From DATLYH01 sp035575035 (GTDB lineage: Bacteria; Planctomycetota; Planctomycetia; Gemmatales; Gemmataceae), in assembly GCA_035575035.1 (NCBI GenBank), contig DATLYH010000331.1, positions 1 through 17,027 of the forward strand: a stretch of 17,027 bases of DNA. The letters run 5' to 3'. The notes under the pieces are model-generated. The model worked only from the letters and a program-made list of their open reading frames with translations. It did not search any database and had not been told where the DNA came from. Position numbers and translations under genes: made by a program. Shown here piece after piece: positions 7,406 through 14,460 of the stretch (position 1 is its first letter; each line of letters starts with the position of its first letter).

Positions 7406-10400
7406 TTAGGTCCGCGGCAGGTAGTTGACCAGCGACTCCAGGGCGTCGGCGAGCTGATCGCAGGGCACGTCATACATCAGATCGGTCGCCACCGCCGGGT
7501 TCGGTCCGGTTCGCCCCTTGACACAGACGTGGGCCGCATCGACCACCTCGCCGTTGACCCGCGCACGGCAGCCCTGTAGTCCGATGGTCGCCACCTGGTG
7601 CAGCCCGCAGCCGGCCGGACAGCCTGACCAGTGGATGGTCAACGGTTGGATCTTCCGTCCCGCCGTGCGCCGCTCCAGCTCGCGGGCCACCTTGATGGCC
7701 CACCCCTTGGTTTCGATCAGGGCCATGTGGCAGTAGTCGCTCCCCGTGCAGGCCACCAGGCCGCGCATCACCGGCGAGGGGTCGTAAGGCAACTCCCGGA
7801 ACAACGGCTCGTCGGCCAGGGCGCCGATCCGGTCGTCGGGCACGTTGGGGATAACCAGGTTCTGCCCCGGCGTGATGCGGACCTCGCCATTGCCGTAGCG
7901 GTCGGCCAGGTCGGCGACCGCTCGCAGCTGGGCCGTGGTGATCCGGCCGACCGGCACCAGGAAGCCGACGTAGTTCAACGCGGCCCTCCCCTCACCCCTA
8001 CCCCTCTCCCCCCCCGGGGGGAGAGGGGGGCAAGCAGTTCTCCCCTCGCCCCCGCTTCGGGGGAGAGGGGGAGGGGTGAGGGGGGCCCGCTTCTGCGGAT
8101 GGATGCCGAGGTGATCCACGTGGTACTTTTTGCGCAGGTCGGTGCCCGCCCGGTGAAGCGGCCGGCCCCAGCGCTGTTCCAGCGTGGCGCGGAACCAGGC
8201 CACGCCCCGATCGTCAAGCAGGAAGGCGAGCCGGGCCCGGTTCCGCGCCGCCCGCGAGCCGTGGTCGCGGAAGATGCGTGTGATCTCGGCACACAACGCG
8301 GCCGCTTCCTCGGGGCAGACGAACACATCCAGCGGCGACGCCGGCCGATAGCCGCCCGAGCCTTGCTTGCCGCCGACCAGCACGTTGAAGCCGTTCACCT
8401 GCCGGCCGTCCAGCTCGCGATAGGCCGGTACCAGGGCGATGTCCTGCGTCTCGGTGTGGCAGCAGTTCTCCAGGCAGCCGGTGATGGTCACGTTGAACTT
8501 GCGCGGCAGGTTGGTGAACTCGCGGTTGTCCACGATCATCTGGGTGAACTCGTGGACGACCGGCGAGGCGTCGAACAGCTCGTGCGGCGTCAGCCCCGCC
8601 ACCGGACAGCCGCAGACGCCACGGACGTTGTCCATGCCGGTCTGCTTGCTGTTCAGCCCGACTTCCGCCAGCCGGCGCCAGATGTCCGGCACGTCGCCGA
8701 TGGTGAACCAGCGCAACTGGATTTGCTGCCGAGTCGTCAGGTCGCAGAAACCTTTGCCGTACTCATCGGACAGGTCGGCGATGACGCGGAGCTGCCGGCT
8801 GTTGCTCCGGCCCGCCTCGAACCGTAGCCGCAGCATGAAGTTGCCGGGCGTCGGCTTGCGGAAGAACAGGCCGTGCCATTTGAAGCGCTGCTTGTCGTCC
8901 TCGGTCAACTCTTCCCAGTTGTTGGTCGCCGCCGCGCGAAGGATATCGGGCAAGGAATCGAGACCGTCCTTCCGCGCCTTCATGATCTCGATTTTGTTTC
9001 TGGTGAGTGATGCGTGGTGCGTGGTGCATGGTGAATTCTTGGACCGCTCATCACTCGCCACTCCACCACTTACCAAAGTGAGCAGCTGGCCGAGCAGCGG
9101 CTGACAGGTGCCGCAACCGGTGCCGGCGCGCGTCGCCTCGCCGATGGCCTCGACCGAGTCCGCCCCTGCCCGGATCGCCTGGACAATGCAGCCCTTCGAG
9201 ACAGCGTTGCAGTTGCAGATCAGGGTATCATCGGCCAGGGCGTGCAGGTCGGCGTCGCCGTTCGCCTGAAGCAGGGCGTCGCGGGCGCTCCCATCCACCA
9301 AGAGATCAAGGGCCGGCCCGGCGAGCGGCTCGCCCTCCTTGAAGAGCCGGGTCAGCCGGCCGCCGACATCCGGGACGCCGAGCAGGATGGCGCCCGCCAG
9401 CCGGTTCTCGCGGAGGACCAATTTCTTGTAAACGCCCCGGCCCGGATCGAGATGGCTGATGACCTCATACTCCGGGCCGACGGCGTTGACTTCCCCCATC
9501 GCCGTGAGGTCGATTCCCATCACCTTGAGCGTGGTTGCCAGGCGCGACCCCTGGTAAGTGCGGTCCGGCCGGACCCCGGTGAGAATATCGGCCGCGACCC
9601 GGGCTTGCTCGTAAACGGGATCGACCAGTCCGTAAAGCCGGCCGCGGTGCTGGGCACATTCACCCACGGCAAAGATGTCGGGATCGCTGCTGCGCAGCTG
9701 GTCGTCCACCACGATGCCGCGCTCCACGGCCAGGCCGGCGGCCCGTGCCTCCTCGACATTGGGCCGAATGCCGCAGCTGATGACGACCATGTCGGTGTCG
9801 AGCGTGCTGCCGTCACGGAAGCGCACCCCAGTGACCCGACCGTCGCCGAGCAACTCGGTCGCCACGGCCTCCAGCAAGATGTGTACGCCCATCGCCTCCA
9901 GCTTGCGCTTCAGCAGGGCACCGCCGGTCGGGTCAAGCTGCTGGGGCATCAGATGGGGCGCGACCTCGACAACCGTGACCTCCAGGCCGTGGCTGAGCAG
10001 TCCGCGGGCTGCCTCCAGCCCGAGTAACCCGCCCCCCAGGACAACCGCGCGGTCGCATTCCTGAGCGTACTCCTGGATGGCGGCACAGTCCTCCAGGGTG
10101 CGGAAGACAAATACTCCTTGCTGGGCCGTTCCCTTCAACGGCGGCACGAACGGACGCGAGCCGGTGGCCAGGACAAGGAGGTCATATGGCTCAGCCACCT
10201 TGCCGCCGGCGCCGAAGACGACCCGATTATGCCGGTCGATCTGCTCGGCCTTGATGCCCGCGTGCACCAGGATGCCACGGCTCTCGTACCAGGGAAGGGG
10301 ATTGAGCCAGAGACGGTCGGGGTCCTGGAAGCCGCCGAGGACGCTGGAAAGGAGGATGCGATTGTAGGTGCCATGCGGCTCGGCGCCGAACATGCGGATG

Positions 10401-10504
10401 CTGAACCGGTCGGGCGCCCGGGCCAGCACTTCCTCGACCACCTTGGCGCCGGCCATGCCGGTGCCGACCACCACCAGAGCCGGACGTCGTACTGCCTGGA
10501 TCAT
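7406..10504 (-). CDS. nirB: Fused nitrite reductase: NirB-type NAD(P)H/FAD/[2Fe-2S] module plus NirA-type siroheme module
   Basis: The protein has 1032 residues. Residues 1-480 match the electron-input half of NirB: an FAD loop VVVGTGMAGAKVVEE (11-25), an NAD(P)H loop VVLGGGLLGLE (154-164), the FAD motif DIFAVGECAQ (276-285), and a BFD-type [2Fe-2S] site with Cys430, 432, 464 and 467. Residues 506-1032 match a complete ferredoxin-type NirA: KARKDGLD, TTRQQIQLRW, GCPVAG, and siroheme/[4Fe-4S] ligands Cys919, 925, 962 and 966 (ACTGSDYC and GCPAGC). The reaction would be nitrite to ammonium with NAD(P)H. Residues 481-505 are a repeat-derived linker, and residues 806-841 are a repeat-derived insert inside the catalytic half. 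No separate NirD is visible. The ATG overlaps the narK stop as ATGA (10501-10504), with GGAG (10513-10516) eight bases before it. NirA alone could also start at Met508 (8981-8983), but the family motif NKIE lies before that Met, which favours the fusion. Confidence 0.9.
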   Translation of the reverse strand: MIQAVRRPALVVVGTGMAGAKVVEEVLARAPDRFSIRMFGAEPHGTYNRILLSSVLGGFQDPDRLWLNPLPWYESRGILVHAGIKAEQIDRHNRVVFGAGGKVAEPYDLLVLATGSRPFVPPLKGTAQQGVFVFRTLEDCAAIQEYAQECDRAVVLGGGLLGLEAARGLLSHGLEVTVVEVAPHLMPQQLDPTGGALLKRKLEAMGVHILLEAVATELLGDGRVTGVRFRDGSTLDTDMVVISCGIRPNVEEARAAGLAVERGIVVDDQLRSSDPDIFAVGECAQHRGRLYGLVDPVYEQARVAADILTGVRPDRTYQGSRLATTLKVMGIDLTAMGEVNAVGPEYEVISHLDPGRGVYKKLVLRENRLAGAILLGVPDVGGRLTRLFKEGEPLAGPALDLLVDGSARDALLQANGDADLHALADDTLICNCNAVSKGCIVQAIRAGADSVEAIGEATRAGTGCGTCQPLLGQLLTLVSGGVASDERSKNSPCTTHHASLTRNKIEIMKARKDGLDSLPDILRAAATNNWEELTEDDKQRFKWHGLFFRKPTPGNFMLRLRFEAGRSNSRQLRVIADLSDEYGKGFCDLTTRQQIQLRWFTIGDVPDIWRRLAEVGLNSKQTGMDNVRGVCGCPVAGLTPHELFDASPVVHEFTQMIVDNREFTNLPRKFNVTITGCLENCCHTETQDIALVPAYRELDGRQVNGFNVLVGGKQGSGGYRPASPLDVFVCPEEAAALCAEITRIFRDHGSRAARNRARLAFLLDDRGVAWFRATLEQRWGRPLHRAGTDLRKKYHVDHLGIHPQKRAPLTPPPLPRSGGEGRTACPPLPPGGERGRGEGRAALNYVGFLVPVGRITTAQLRAVADLADRYGNGEVRITPGQNLVIPNVPDDRIGALADEPLFRELPYDPSPVMRGLVACTGSDYCHMALIETKGWAIKVARELERRTAGRKIQPLTIHWSGCPAGCGLHQVATIGLQGCRARVNGEVVDAAHVCVKGRTGPNPAVATDLMYDVPCDQLADALESLVNYLPRT
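7984..8088. repeat. Palindromic G/C repeat inserted in frame within the nitrite reductase gene
   Basis: Two inverted arms, CCCCTCACCCCTACCCCTC near the left end and its near reverse complement GAGGGGGAGGGGTGAGG near the right end, enclose two smaller hairpins (CTCTCCCCCC/GGGGGGAGAG, and CCCCCGCTTCGGGGG). The composition is almost pure C on one side and G on the other, unlike the surrounding gene. It encodes about 36 residues (806-841: Pro/Arg/Gly/Glu-rich) that interrupt a conserved stretch of NirA between HLGIHPQK and LNYVGFLVPVGR. Repeats of this type are familiar as dispersed intergenic elements in GC-rich bacteria. Confidence 0.85.
8990..9064 (-). repeat. Low-complexity junction between the NirB-like and NirA-like halves
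   Basis: On the minus strand this stretch carries the slippage-like runs CACCATGCACCACGCACC and ACGCATCACTCACC, typical of simple intergenic repeats, and it encodes residues 481-505 of the fused protein. The codons lack the G/C third-position bias of the flanking modules. It has the look of a former intergenic spacer between two genes that is now read through. Confidence 0.55.
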
Positions 10505-11754
10505 GACAAGGTCTCCGCTCGGTGTAGAAGACTCCCTTCCGCGGGCAGCGGCGCGGGGGCGAGCCCGCCCCGGCCCACGAACGCTCTCTCCCAGGCCCGG
10601 CTCACGCGGAGCAATGCCGCCGCCGAGCCGAAGCCGGCCAGGGCGAAAAGGAAGAAGCCCCCCGCGAAGCTGCCGGTGAACTGCTTCAGGCTGCCCAGCA
10701 GGTTGGGGAGAAAGAAGCCGCCCAGGCCGCCTGCCGCCCCAACCACGCCGGTGATCACGCCGATCTCCCGTGGGAAACGCTGCGGCACCAACTGGAAGAC
10801 GGCGCCATTGCCCATGCCCAAAAGGCCCACGCCCACGAACAGCAGCACGGTCGCCCCAGGCAACGGCGGCAACGTGGACAGGCCGACCATCAAGCCGCCG
10901 ACGCCGAGGTACAGCATGGTCAGCAGGCGGATGCCGCCGAGGCGATCAGCGAGGTGGCCGCCGATCGGCCGCAGGAATGAGCCGGCGATGACGCAGCCGG
11001 TTGCGAAGGTGCCGGCGATGACCGGGTCAAGCTGGTACTGCACCTTGAAGAAGCTGTTGAGGAAACTGGCCAGGCCGACGAAGCCGCCGAACGTCACCGC
11101 GTAGAACAGGCAGAACCACCAGGCGTCGCCCTGCCGCAGCACCGCCGCGTAGTCACGTAGCGGCCGGGGCGCCGGCTGGCGGGGACTGTCCTTGGCGAAC
11201 CAGACGAACAGTAGTAGCGTCGCCAGCACCGGGAGGAGGGCCAGACCGAAAACCGCCTGCCAGCCCAGCGACGCCGCCAGCCGGGGGCCGAAGAACGTGG
11301 CCAGGGCGGTGCCGCTGTTGCCGGCCCCGGCAATGCCCATCGCCAATCCCTGATACTGCGGCGGATACCAACGGCCGGCCAGCGGCAGGGCCGCCGCGAA
11401 GCTCGCCCCCGCCACGCCCAGCAGCAGTCCCACCAGCAGCACCTTGCCGAAGCTGTCGGCCCAGAGCCAGCCGAGCAGCAGAGGAACGACCGTCAGCACC
11501 AGACCCAGAATCGCGCTCCGCCGTGCCCCGATGTGGTCGGTCAGCAGACCGAGCACCAACCGCAGCAGCGCCCCGCCCAGGAGCGGCACTGCCACCATCA
11601 ACCCGCGCTGGGCCTCATTCAGTCCAAAGTGGGGGACGATGGAATTGGCCAGGGCGCCAAGTAGCATCCAGACCATGAAGCTGACGTCGAAGTAGAGGAA
11701 AGCGCACACCAGGGTCGGCGTGTGGCCGGCCTTCAGGAATCCACGCAGGGGCAT
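10501..11754 (-). CDS. narK: NarK-type nitrate/nitrite transporter (major facilitator superfamily)
   Basis: The protein has 417 residues with about twelve hydrophobic segments, the normal length for nitrate/nitrite porters. It carries the two family signatures: GIAGAGNSGTA in the fifth helix region and GVVGAAGGLGGFFLPN in the eleventh. It imports nitrate, and may also handle nitrite, across the inner membrane. I chose the ATG at 11752-11754 (MPLRGFLKAGHTPTL), which has GGAG (11761-11764) six bases upstream. The frame is open further upstream but reaches into repeat sequence. The gene sits between the nitrate reductase and the nitrite reductase on the same strand. It overlaps the latter by four bases, so the two are probably translationally coupled. 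Nothing is missing or broken. Confidence 0.94.
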   Translation of the reverse strand: MPLRGFLKAGHTPTLVCAFLYFDVSFMVWMLLGALANSIVPHFGLNEAQRGLMVAVPLLGGALLRLVLGLLTDHIGARRSAILGLVLTVVPLLLGWLWADSFGKVLLVGLLLGVAGASFAAALPLAGRWYPPQYQGLAMGIAGAGNSGTALATFFGPRLAASLGWQAVFGLALLPVLATLLLFVWFAKDSPRQPAPRPLRDYAAVLRQGDAWWFCLFYAVTFGGFVGLASFLNSFFKVQYQLDPVIAGTFATGCVIAGSFLRPIGGHLADRLGGIRLLTMLYLGVGGLMVGLSTLPPLPGATVLLFVGVGLLGMGNGAVFQLVPQRFPREIGVITGVVGAAGGLGGFFLPNLLGSLKQFTGSFAGGFFLFALAGFGSAAALLRVSRAWERAFVGRGGLAPAPLPAEGSLLHRAETLS

Positions 11755-11773
11755 GATCAACTCCGTGAACGAG

Positions 11774-11882
11774 CCACAGAGGCGCAAGGGACACCGAGGG
11801 ACAAAAAAGTCAGGTGGGCAAGGTCGCCGGATGACTTTCGTCGATTCTCCGTGTCTTCTCGGTGTCCTCTGGGTCTCTGTGG
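11774..11882. repeat. Imperfect inverted repeat spanning the nasA stop codon
   Basis: The arm at 11774-11798 (CCACAGAGGCGCAAGG then GACACCGAG) is the reverse complement of 11858-11882 at 21 of 25 positions. The 59-base interval between them holds the nasA TGA (11810-11812). The CACAGAG...ACACCGAG wording is a familiar dispersed intergenic repeat in planctomycetes. In the operon mRNA this could form a long hairpin ending about ten bases before the narK ribosome binding site. The right arm also encodes part of the odd C-terminal tail of NasA. Confidence 0.65.
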
Positions 11883-13993
11883 TTCCACCTTCTTGGCACG
11901 GGCACCTTCTCCAGGTTGACCGCGCAGAACTTCAGCTCTGGCTGCTTGGCGACCCGGCCGATGGCGCTGATGGTCAGGTAGTTGGCGGCGTTCCCTTCGC
12001 CGAACAGGTCGCCCCAGTGGAACGGCACAAAGACCATCCCCGGCACGAGGCCATCGCTCAACCGGGCCGGCAGCCGGATCGTTCCCCGCCGGCTGGAAAG
12101 TTGCACCAATTCCCCTTCCTCCACTCCCAGGCGCTCGGCGTCCTCGGGGTGGATCTCGACAAACGGCCCCGGCTCGCGCCGGACCAACTTCGGCGCCTTG
12201 GCGGTGCGCGTCAGGGTGTGCCAGTGGGCATAGAGCCGGCCGGTGGTCAGCACGAAGGGGAACTCATGGTCGGGCAGCTCGCGCGGCTCGCGGTGGTCGC
12301 GCGGCAGGAAGACAGCCCGGCCATCCGGGGTCGGAAATCGGCGGTCGAGGTAGCGGCGCTTGCTGCCGGGGTGATCCGGCGTCGGACAGGGCCATTGCAA
12401 ACTCCCGACCGCGCGCAGGCGGGCGCTGGTGGCCCCCGCCATGTCGCACGGCTGACCGGCAGTCAGGCCGATGAACTCGTCCCAGACCTCCGCCGCGCAG
12501 GAATACTCGAACCCCGCGAAGCCCATCACCCGGCCGAAGCGGGCCACGATCTCCCAGTCGGGCAGGGCCTCGCCGGGCGGGTCCCACAGCTTCGGGCTGT
12601 AGCTGATGGTCCGCTCGCTGCTGGTGCTGGTCCACTCCTTCTCGCCCCACTGGGCGGCCGGCAGCAGGACGTCGGCCAGGCGCGTCGTTTCGGTCGGGTG
12701 GTAGGCATCGGAGACCACCACCAGTTGCGCCCGCGCCAGGGCCCGATGGACCTGGTGCAGGTCGGGCAAGCTGACCGCTGGGTTGGTCCCTGCGATCCAG
12801 ATCGCTTTGAGCTGCCCCTTTTCCAGGGCGCGGAACATCTCCACGGCGGTCAGGCCGACCTTGGAGCTGATGCTGCCCGGCCGGCGGCCCCAGTATTCCT
12901 CCACCTGGCGGCGGTGCTCGGCATCCTCAACGGTGCGGTAGCCGGGGAGTTGGTGGGAGAGCAGGCCCGCCTCGCGGCCTCCCATCGCGTTGGGCTGGCC
13001 GGTTAGCGAGAACGGGCCTGCCCCGGGCTTACCGATCTGACCGAGCAGGAGGTGAAGGTTGATGAGGCTGTTGTTCTTCCAGACGCCGACCGTGCTCTGG
13101 TTCAGCCCCATGCAGTAGAAGCTGAGGAAGGCACTGGCCCGGGCCAGCAGGTTAGCCAGCCGGTACAGCGATGCCTCTTCCACCCCTGCGGCGGCACATA
13201 GCTCGCCCAGGTCTTGCGTCAGCAGGAACTGCCGGTATTCCTCAAAACCACGAGTGTGAGCCGCGATGAAATCCCGGTCGGCGGCGCCCATCAGGAGGAG
13301 AAGCCGGCCAAGGGCGTTGAGCAGGGCGATGTCGCCGCCGGGAGCGACCGGCAAATACAGGTCGGCCGCCCGCGCCGTAGGAGTGCGCCGCGGGTCGATG
13401 ACCACGAACTGCTGGCCGGGCCGGGCCTTCTTGCTGGCGCGGATGCGGTCAAAGAGGACCGGGTGGGCCTCGGCCATGTTGCTGCCCATGACCAGGATCA
13501 CGTCGGCCAATTCGATATCGTCGTAGCAACACGGCGGCCCATCGCTGCCGAGGCTGGTGCGGTAGCCGGCCACGGCGGCGGCCATGCAGAGCCGACTGTT
13601 GGAGTCGGTGTTGTTGCTCCCCAGGCAGCCCTTGAACAGTTTGGTGATCAGGTAGGCAGTCTCGGTGTCCAGCTGGCCGCTGCCGTAGAAGGCGACCGCT
13701 TCGGGGCCGTGGGTGTGCAGGATGTTGGTGAAGATCTCGCCGATGTAGCGGAGGGCGGTGTTCCAGTCGGTGGGGCGGAAGGCGTCCTGCCGACCAAGGC
13801 GGAACAGCGGCCGGGTCAGGCGGTCGGGGGTGCGGATGGTCGGTCCGAGTTGCGCCCCCTTGGCACAGAGCAGACCAAGGTTGGCGGCCGACTCGACGCC
13901 GCGGACGCGCGTCACCACCTCCCCGTTTCCTTCGAAGCGGAGCCGACAGCCGACCCCGCAGTACGGACAGATCGATTCACCCAAAACAGCCAA
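11810..13993 (-). CDS. nasA: Assimilatory nitrate reductase catalytic subunit, molybdopterin type
   Basis: The protein has 727 residues from the proposed TTG start at 13993. It reduces nitrate to nitrite in the cytoplasm with Mo-bis-MGD and one [4Fe-4S] cluster. Cluster ligands are Cys9, 12, 16 and 43 (CPYCGVGC and LLCAKGAQ), with Lys45 of the usual relay. The molybdenum ligand is Cys136 in NTDSNSRLCMAAAV. Later motifs include MGSNMAEAHPV, VVIDPRRTPTA, FYCMGLNQSTVGVWKN, GQPNAMGGREAG, and the C-terminal dinucleotide-binding FVLTTGRLYAHWHTLTRT. The start was chosen because GGGGAGAG (13998-14005) lies just before it and the cluster motif follows within nine residues, as in relatives. A TTG at 14065 also lies in frame but has no ribosome binding site. 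It lacks the C-terminal BFD domain found in some NasA proteins. About 28 residues after KFCAVNLEKV derive from intergenic-repeat DNA and are probably not functional. Confidence 0.93.
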   Translation of the reverse strand: MAVLGESICPYCGVGCRLRFEGNGEVVTRVRGVESAANLGLLCAKGAQLGPTIRTPDRLTRPLFRLGRQDAFRPTDWNTALRYIGEIFTNILHTHGPEAVAFYGSGQLDTETAYLITKLFKGCLGSNNTDSNSRLCMAAAVAGYRTSLGSDGPPCCYDDIELADVILVMGSNMAEAHPVLFDRIRASKKARPGQQFVVIDPRRTPTARAADLYLPVAPGGDIALLNALGRLLLLMGAADRDFIAAHTRGFEEYRQFLLTQDLGELCAAAGVEEASLYRLANLLARASAFLSFYCMGLNQSTVGVWKNNSLINLHLLLGQIGKPGAGPFSLTGQPNAMGGREAGLLSHQLPGYRTVEDAEHRRQVEEYWGRRPGSISSKVGLTAVEMFRALEKGQLKAIWIAGTNPAVSLPDLHQVHRALARAQLVVVSDAYHPTETTRLADVLLPAAQWGEKEWTSTSSERTISYSPKLWDPPGEALPDWEIVARFGRVMGFAGFEYSCAAEVWDEFIGLTAGQPCDMAGATSARLRAVGSLQWPCPTPDHPGSKRRYLDRRFPTPDGRAVFLPRDHREPRELPDHEFPFVLTTGRLYAHWHTLTRTAKAPKLVRREPGPFVEIHPEDAERLGVEEGELVQLSSRRGTIRLPARLSDGLVPGMVFVPFHWGDLFGEGNAANYLTISAIGRVAKQPELKFCAVNLEKVPVPRRWNHRDPEDTEKTRRIDESHPATLPT

Positions 13994-14078
13994 GCTTCTC
14001 TCCCCTTCCTCTGCACTCCAGCGCGCACCCTCGACAGGAGCGATCCGGGTGGTCGAAGACGGCAAGGTAAGCGGGCCG

Positions 14079-14147
14079 AACTTGGGAGAGACAAGTTGGA
14101 GAGAGCCCCGCGGTCTTCAGGCGCCCAGGCTGACCCAACGCGCCTGA
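14079..14147 (-). promoter_or_regulatory. Structured 5' leader of the nitrate operon
   Basis: In the transcript from the predicted sigma-54 start (near 14159), two stem-loops follow. The first is TCAGGCGC/GCGCCTGA (14140-14147 with 14117-14124), a perfect 8-bp stem with a 15-nt loop. The second is AACTTG/CAAGTT (14092-14097 with 14079-14084), a 6-bp stem with a 7-nt loop reading UCUCUCC. That loop is the exact complement of GGAGAGA in the nasA ribosome binding site (13997-14003). It could be a site of attenuation or translational control. Known nitrate leaders bound by NasR or NasT also use paired hairpins, but their hexanucleotide loops are not seen here. Confidence 0.45.
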
Positions 14148-14169
14148 GATGCAAAGCAACTTTTGGAAA

Positions 14170-14185
14170 AGCAACTGATGTGCCA
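14170..14185 (-). promoter_or_regulatory. Sigma-54 (-24/-12) promoter of the nasA-narK-nirBA operon
   Basis: Read on the minus strand, TGGCAC (14185-14180), five bases ATCAG, then TTGCT (14174-14170) match the RpoN consensus TGGCAC-N5-TTGCW at every defined position. Transcription should begin near 14159, giving a leader of about 166 nt to the TTG at 13993. RpoN promoters need an enhancer-binding activator such as NtrC. I found no convincing NtrC dyad (GCAC-N5-GTGC-like) upstream. Confidence 0.75.
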
Positions 14186-14460
14186 TCTAGGGCCGCGACC
14201 GGTCAGATTGCCTAAGTGGGCGAGGGCCAGTCACTTCCGCATCGGAGTCATCAGAGGAAAGAGGCAGAAGCGTCCGCCGCTGCCTACGACCCGAGCAAAG
14301 GCTGCTGCGGCGGGCGGCAGGGATGCAAAAAAAATTCTGCCGGAAGATTCAAGTTTTACGATTAACCCGACGATAAGGAGAGTGCAAGGCATTCCAGGTT
14401 CACGGTGGATAAGCTCTGTAAGGGTTCGAGTCGATCTTTCACTCTTTCGGGAGAACGGAT
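14186..14460. other. Divergent upstream region between the nitrate operon and the small secreted protein
   Basis: No gene is visible. The only notable feature is an A-rich patch (14326-14335, eight or more consecutive A) followed by an AT-richer stretch to about 14367. Both stand out in GC-rich surroundings and lie about 160-200 bp upstream of the sigma-54 start, where DNA bending or activator sites would be expected. No specific protein site could be assigned. I saw no clear promoter for the plus-strand gene. Confidence 0.4.

Noticed and set aside
7631..8827. 398-codon plus-strand frame within the nitrite reductase region
   Set aside because: Antisense shadow of a well-supported enzyme; the frame is open because of high GC content and has no recognisable domain.
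11720..13006. 428-codon plus-strand frame opposite nasA
   Set aside because: Antisense to conserved molybdopterin-enzyme sequence; no plausible ribosome binding site or motifs.
14065..14067. Earlier TTG start for nasA
   Set aside because: No Shine-Dalgarno sequence precedes it, and relatives start close to the CPYCGVGC motif; the TTG at 13993 has GGGGAGAG before it.
14381..14405. NtrC-type dyad upstream of the sigma-54 promoter
   Set aside because: AGTGCAAGGCATTCCAGG lacks the GCAC/GTGC symmetry and spacing of NtrC sites.
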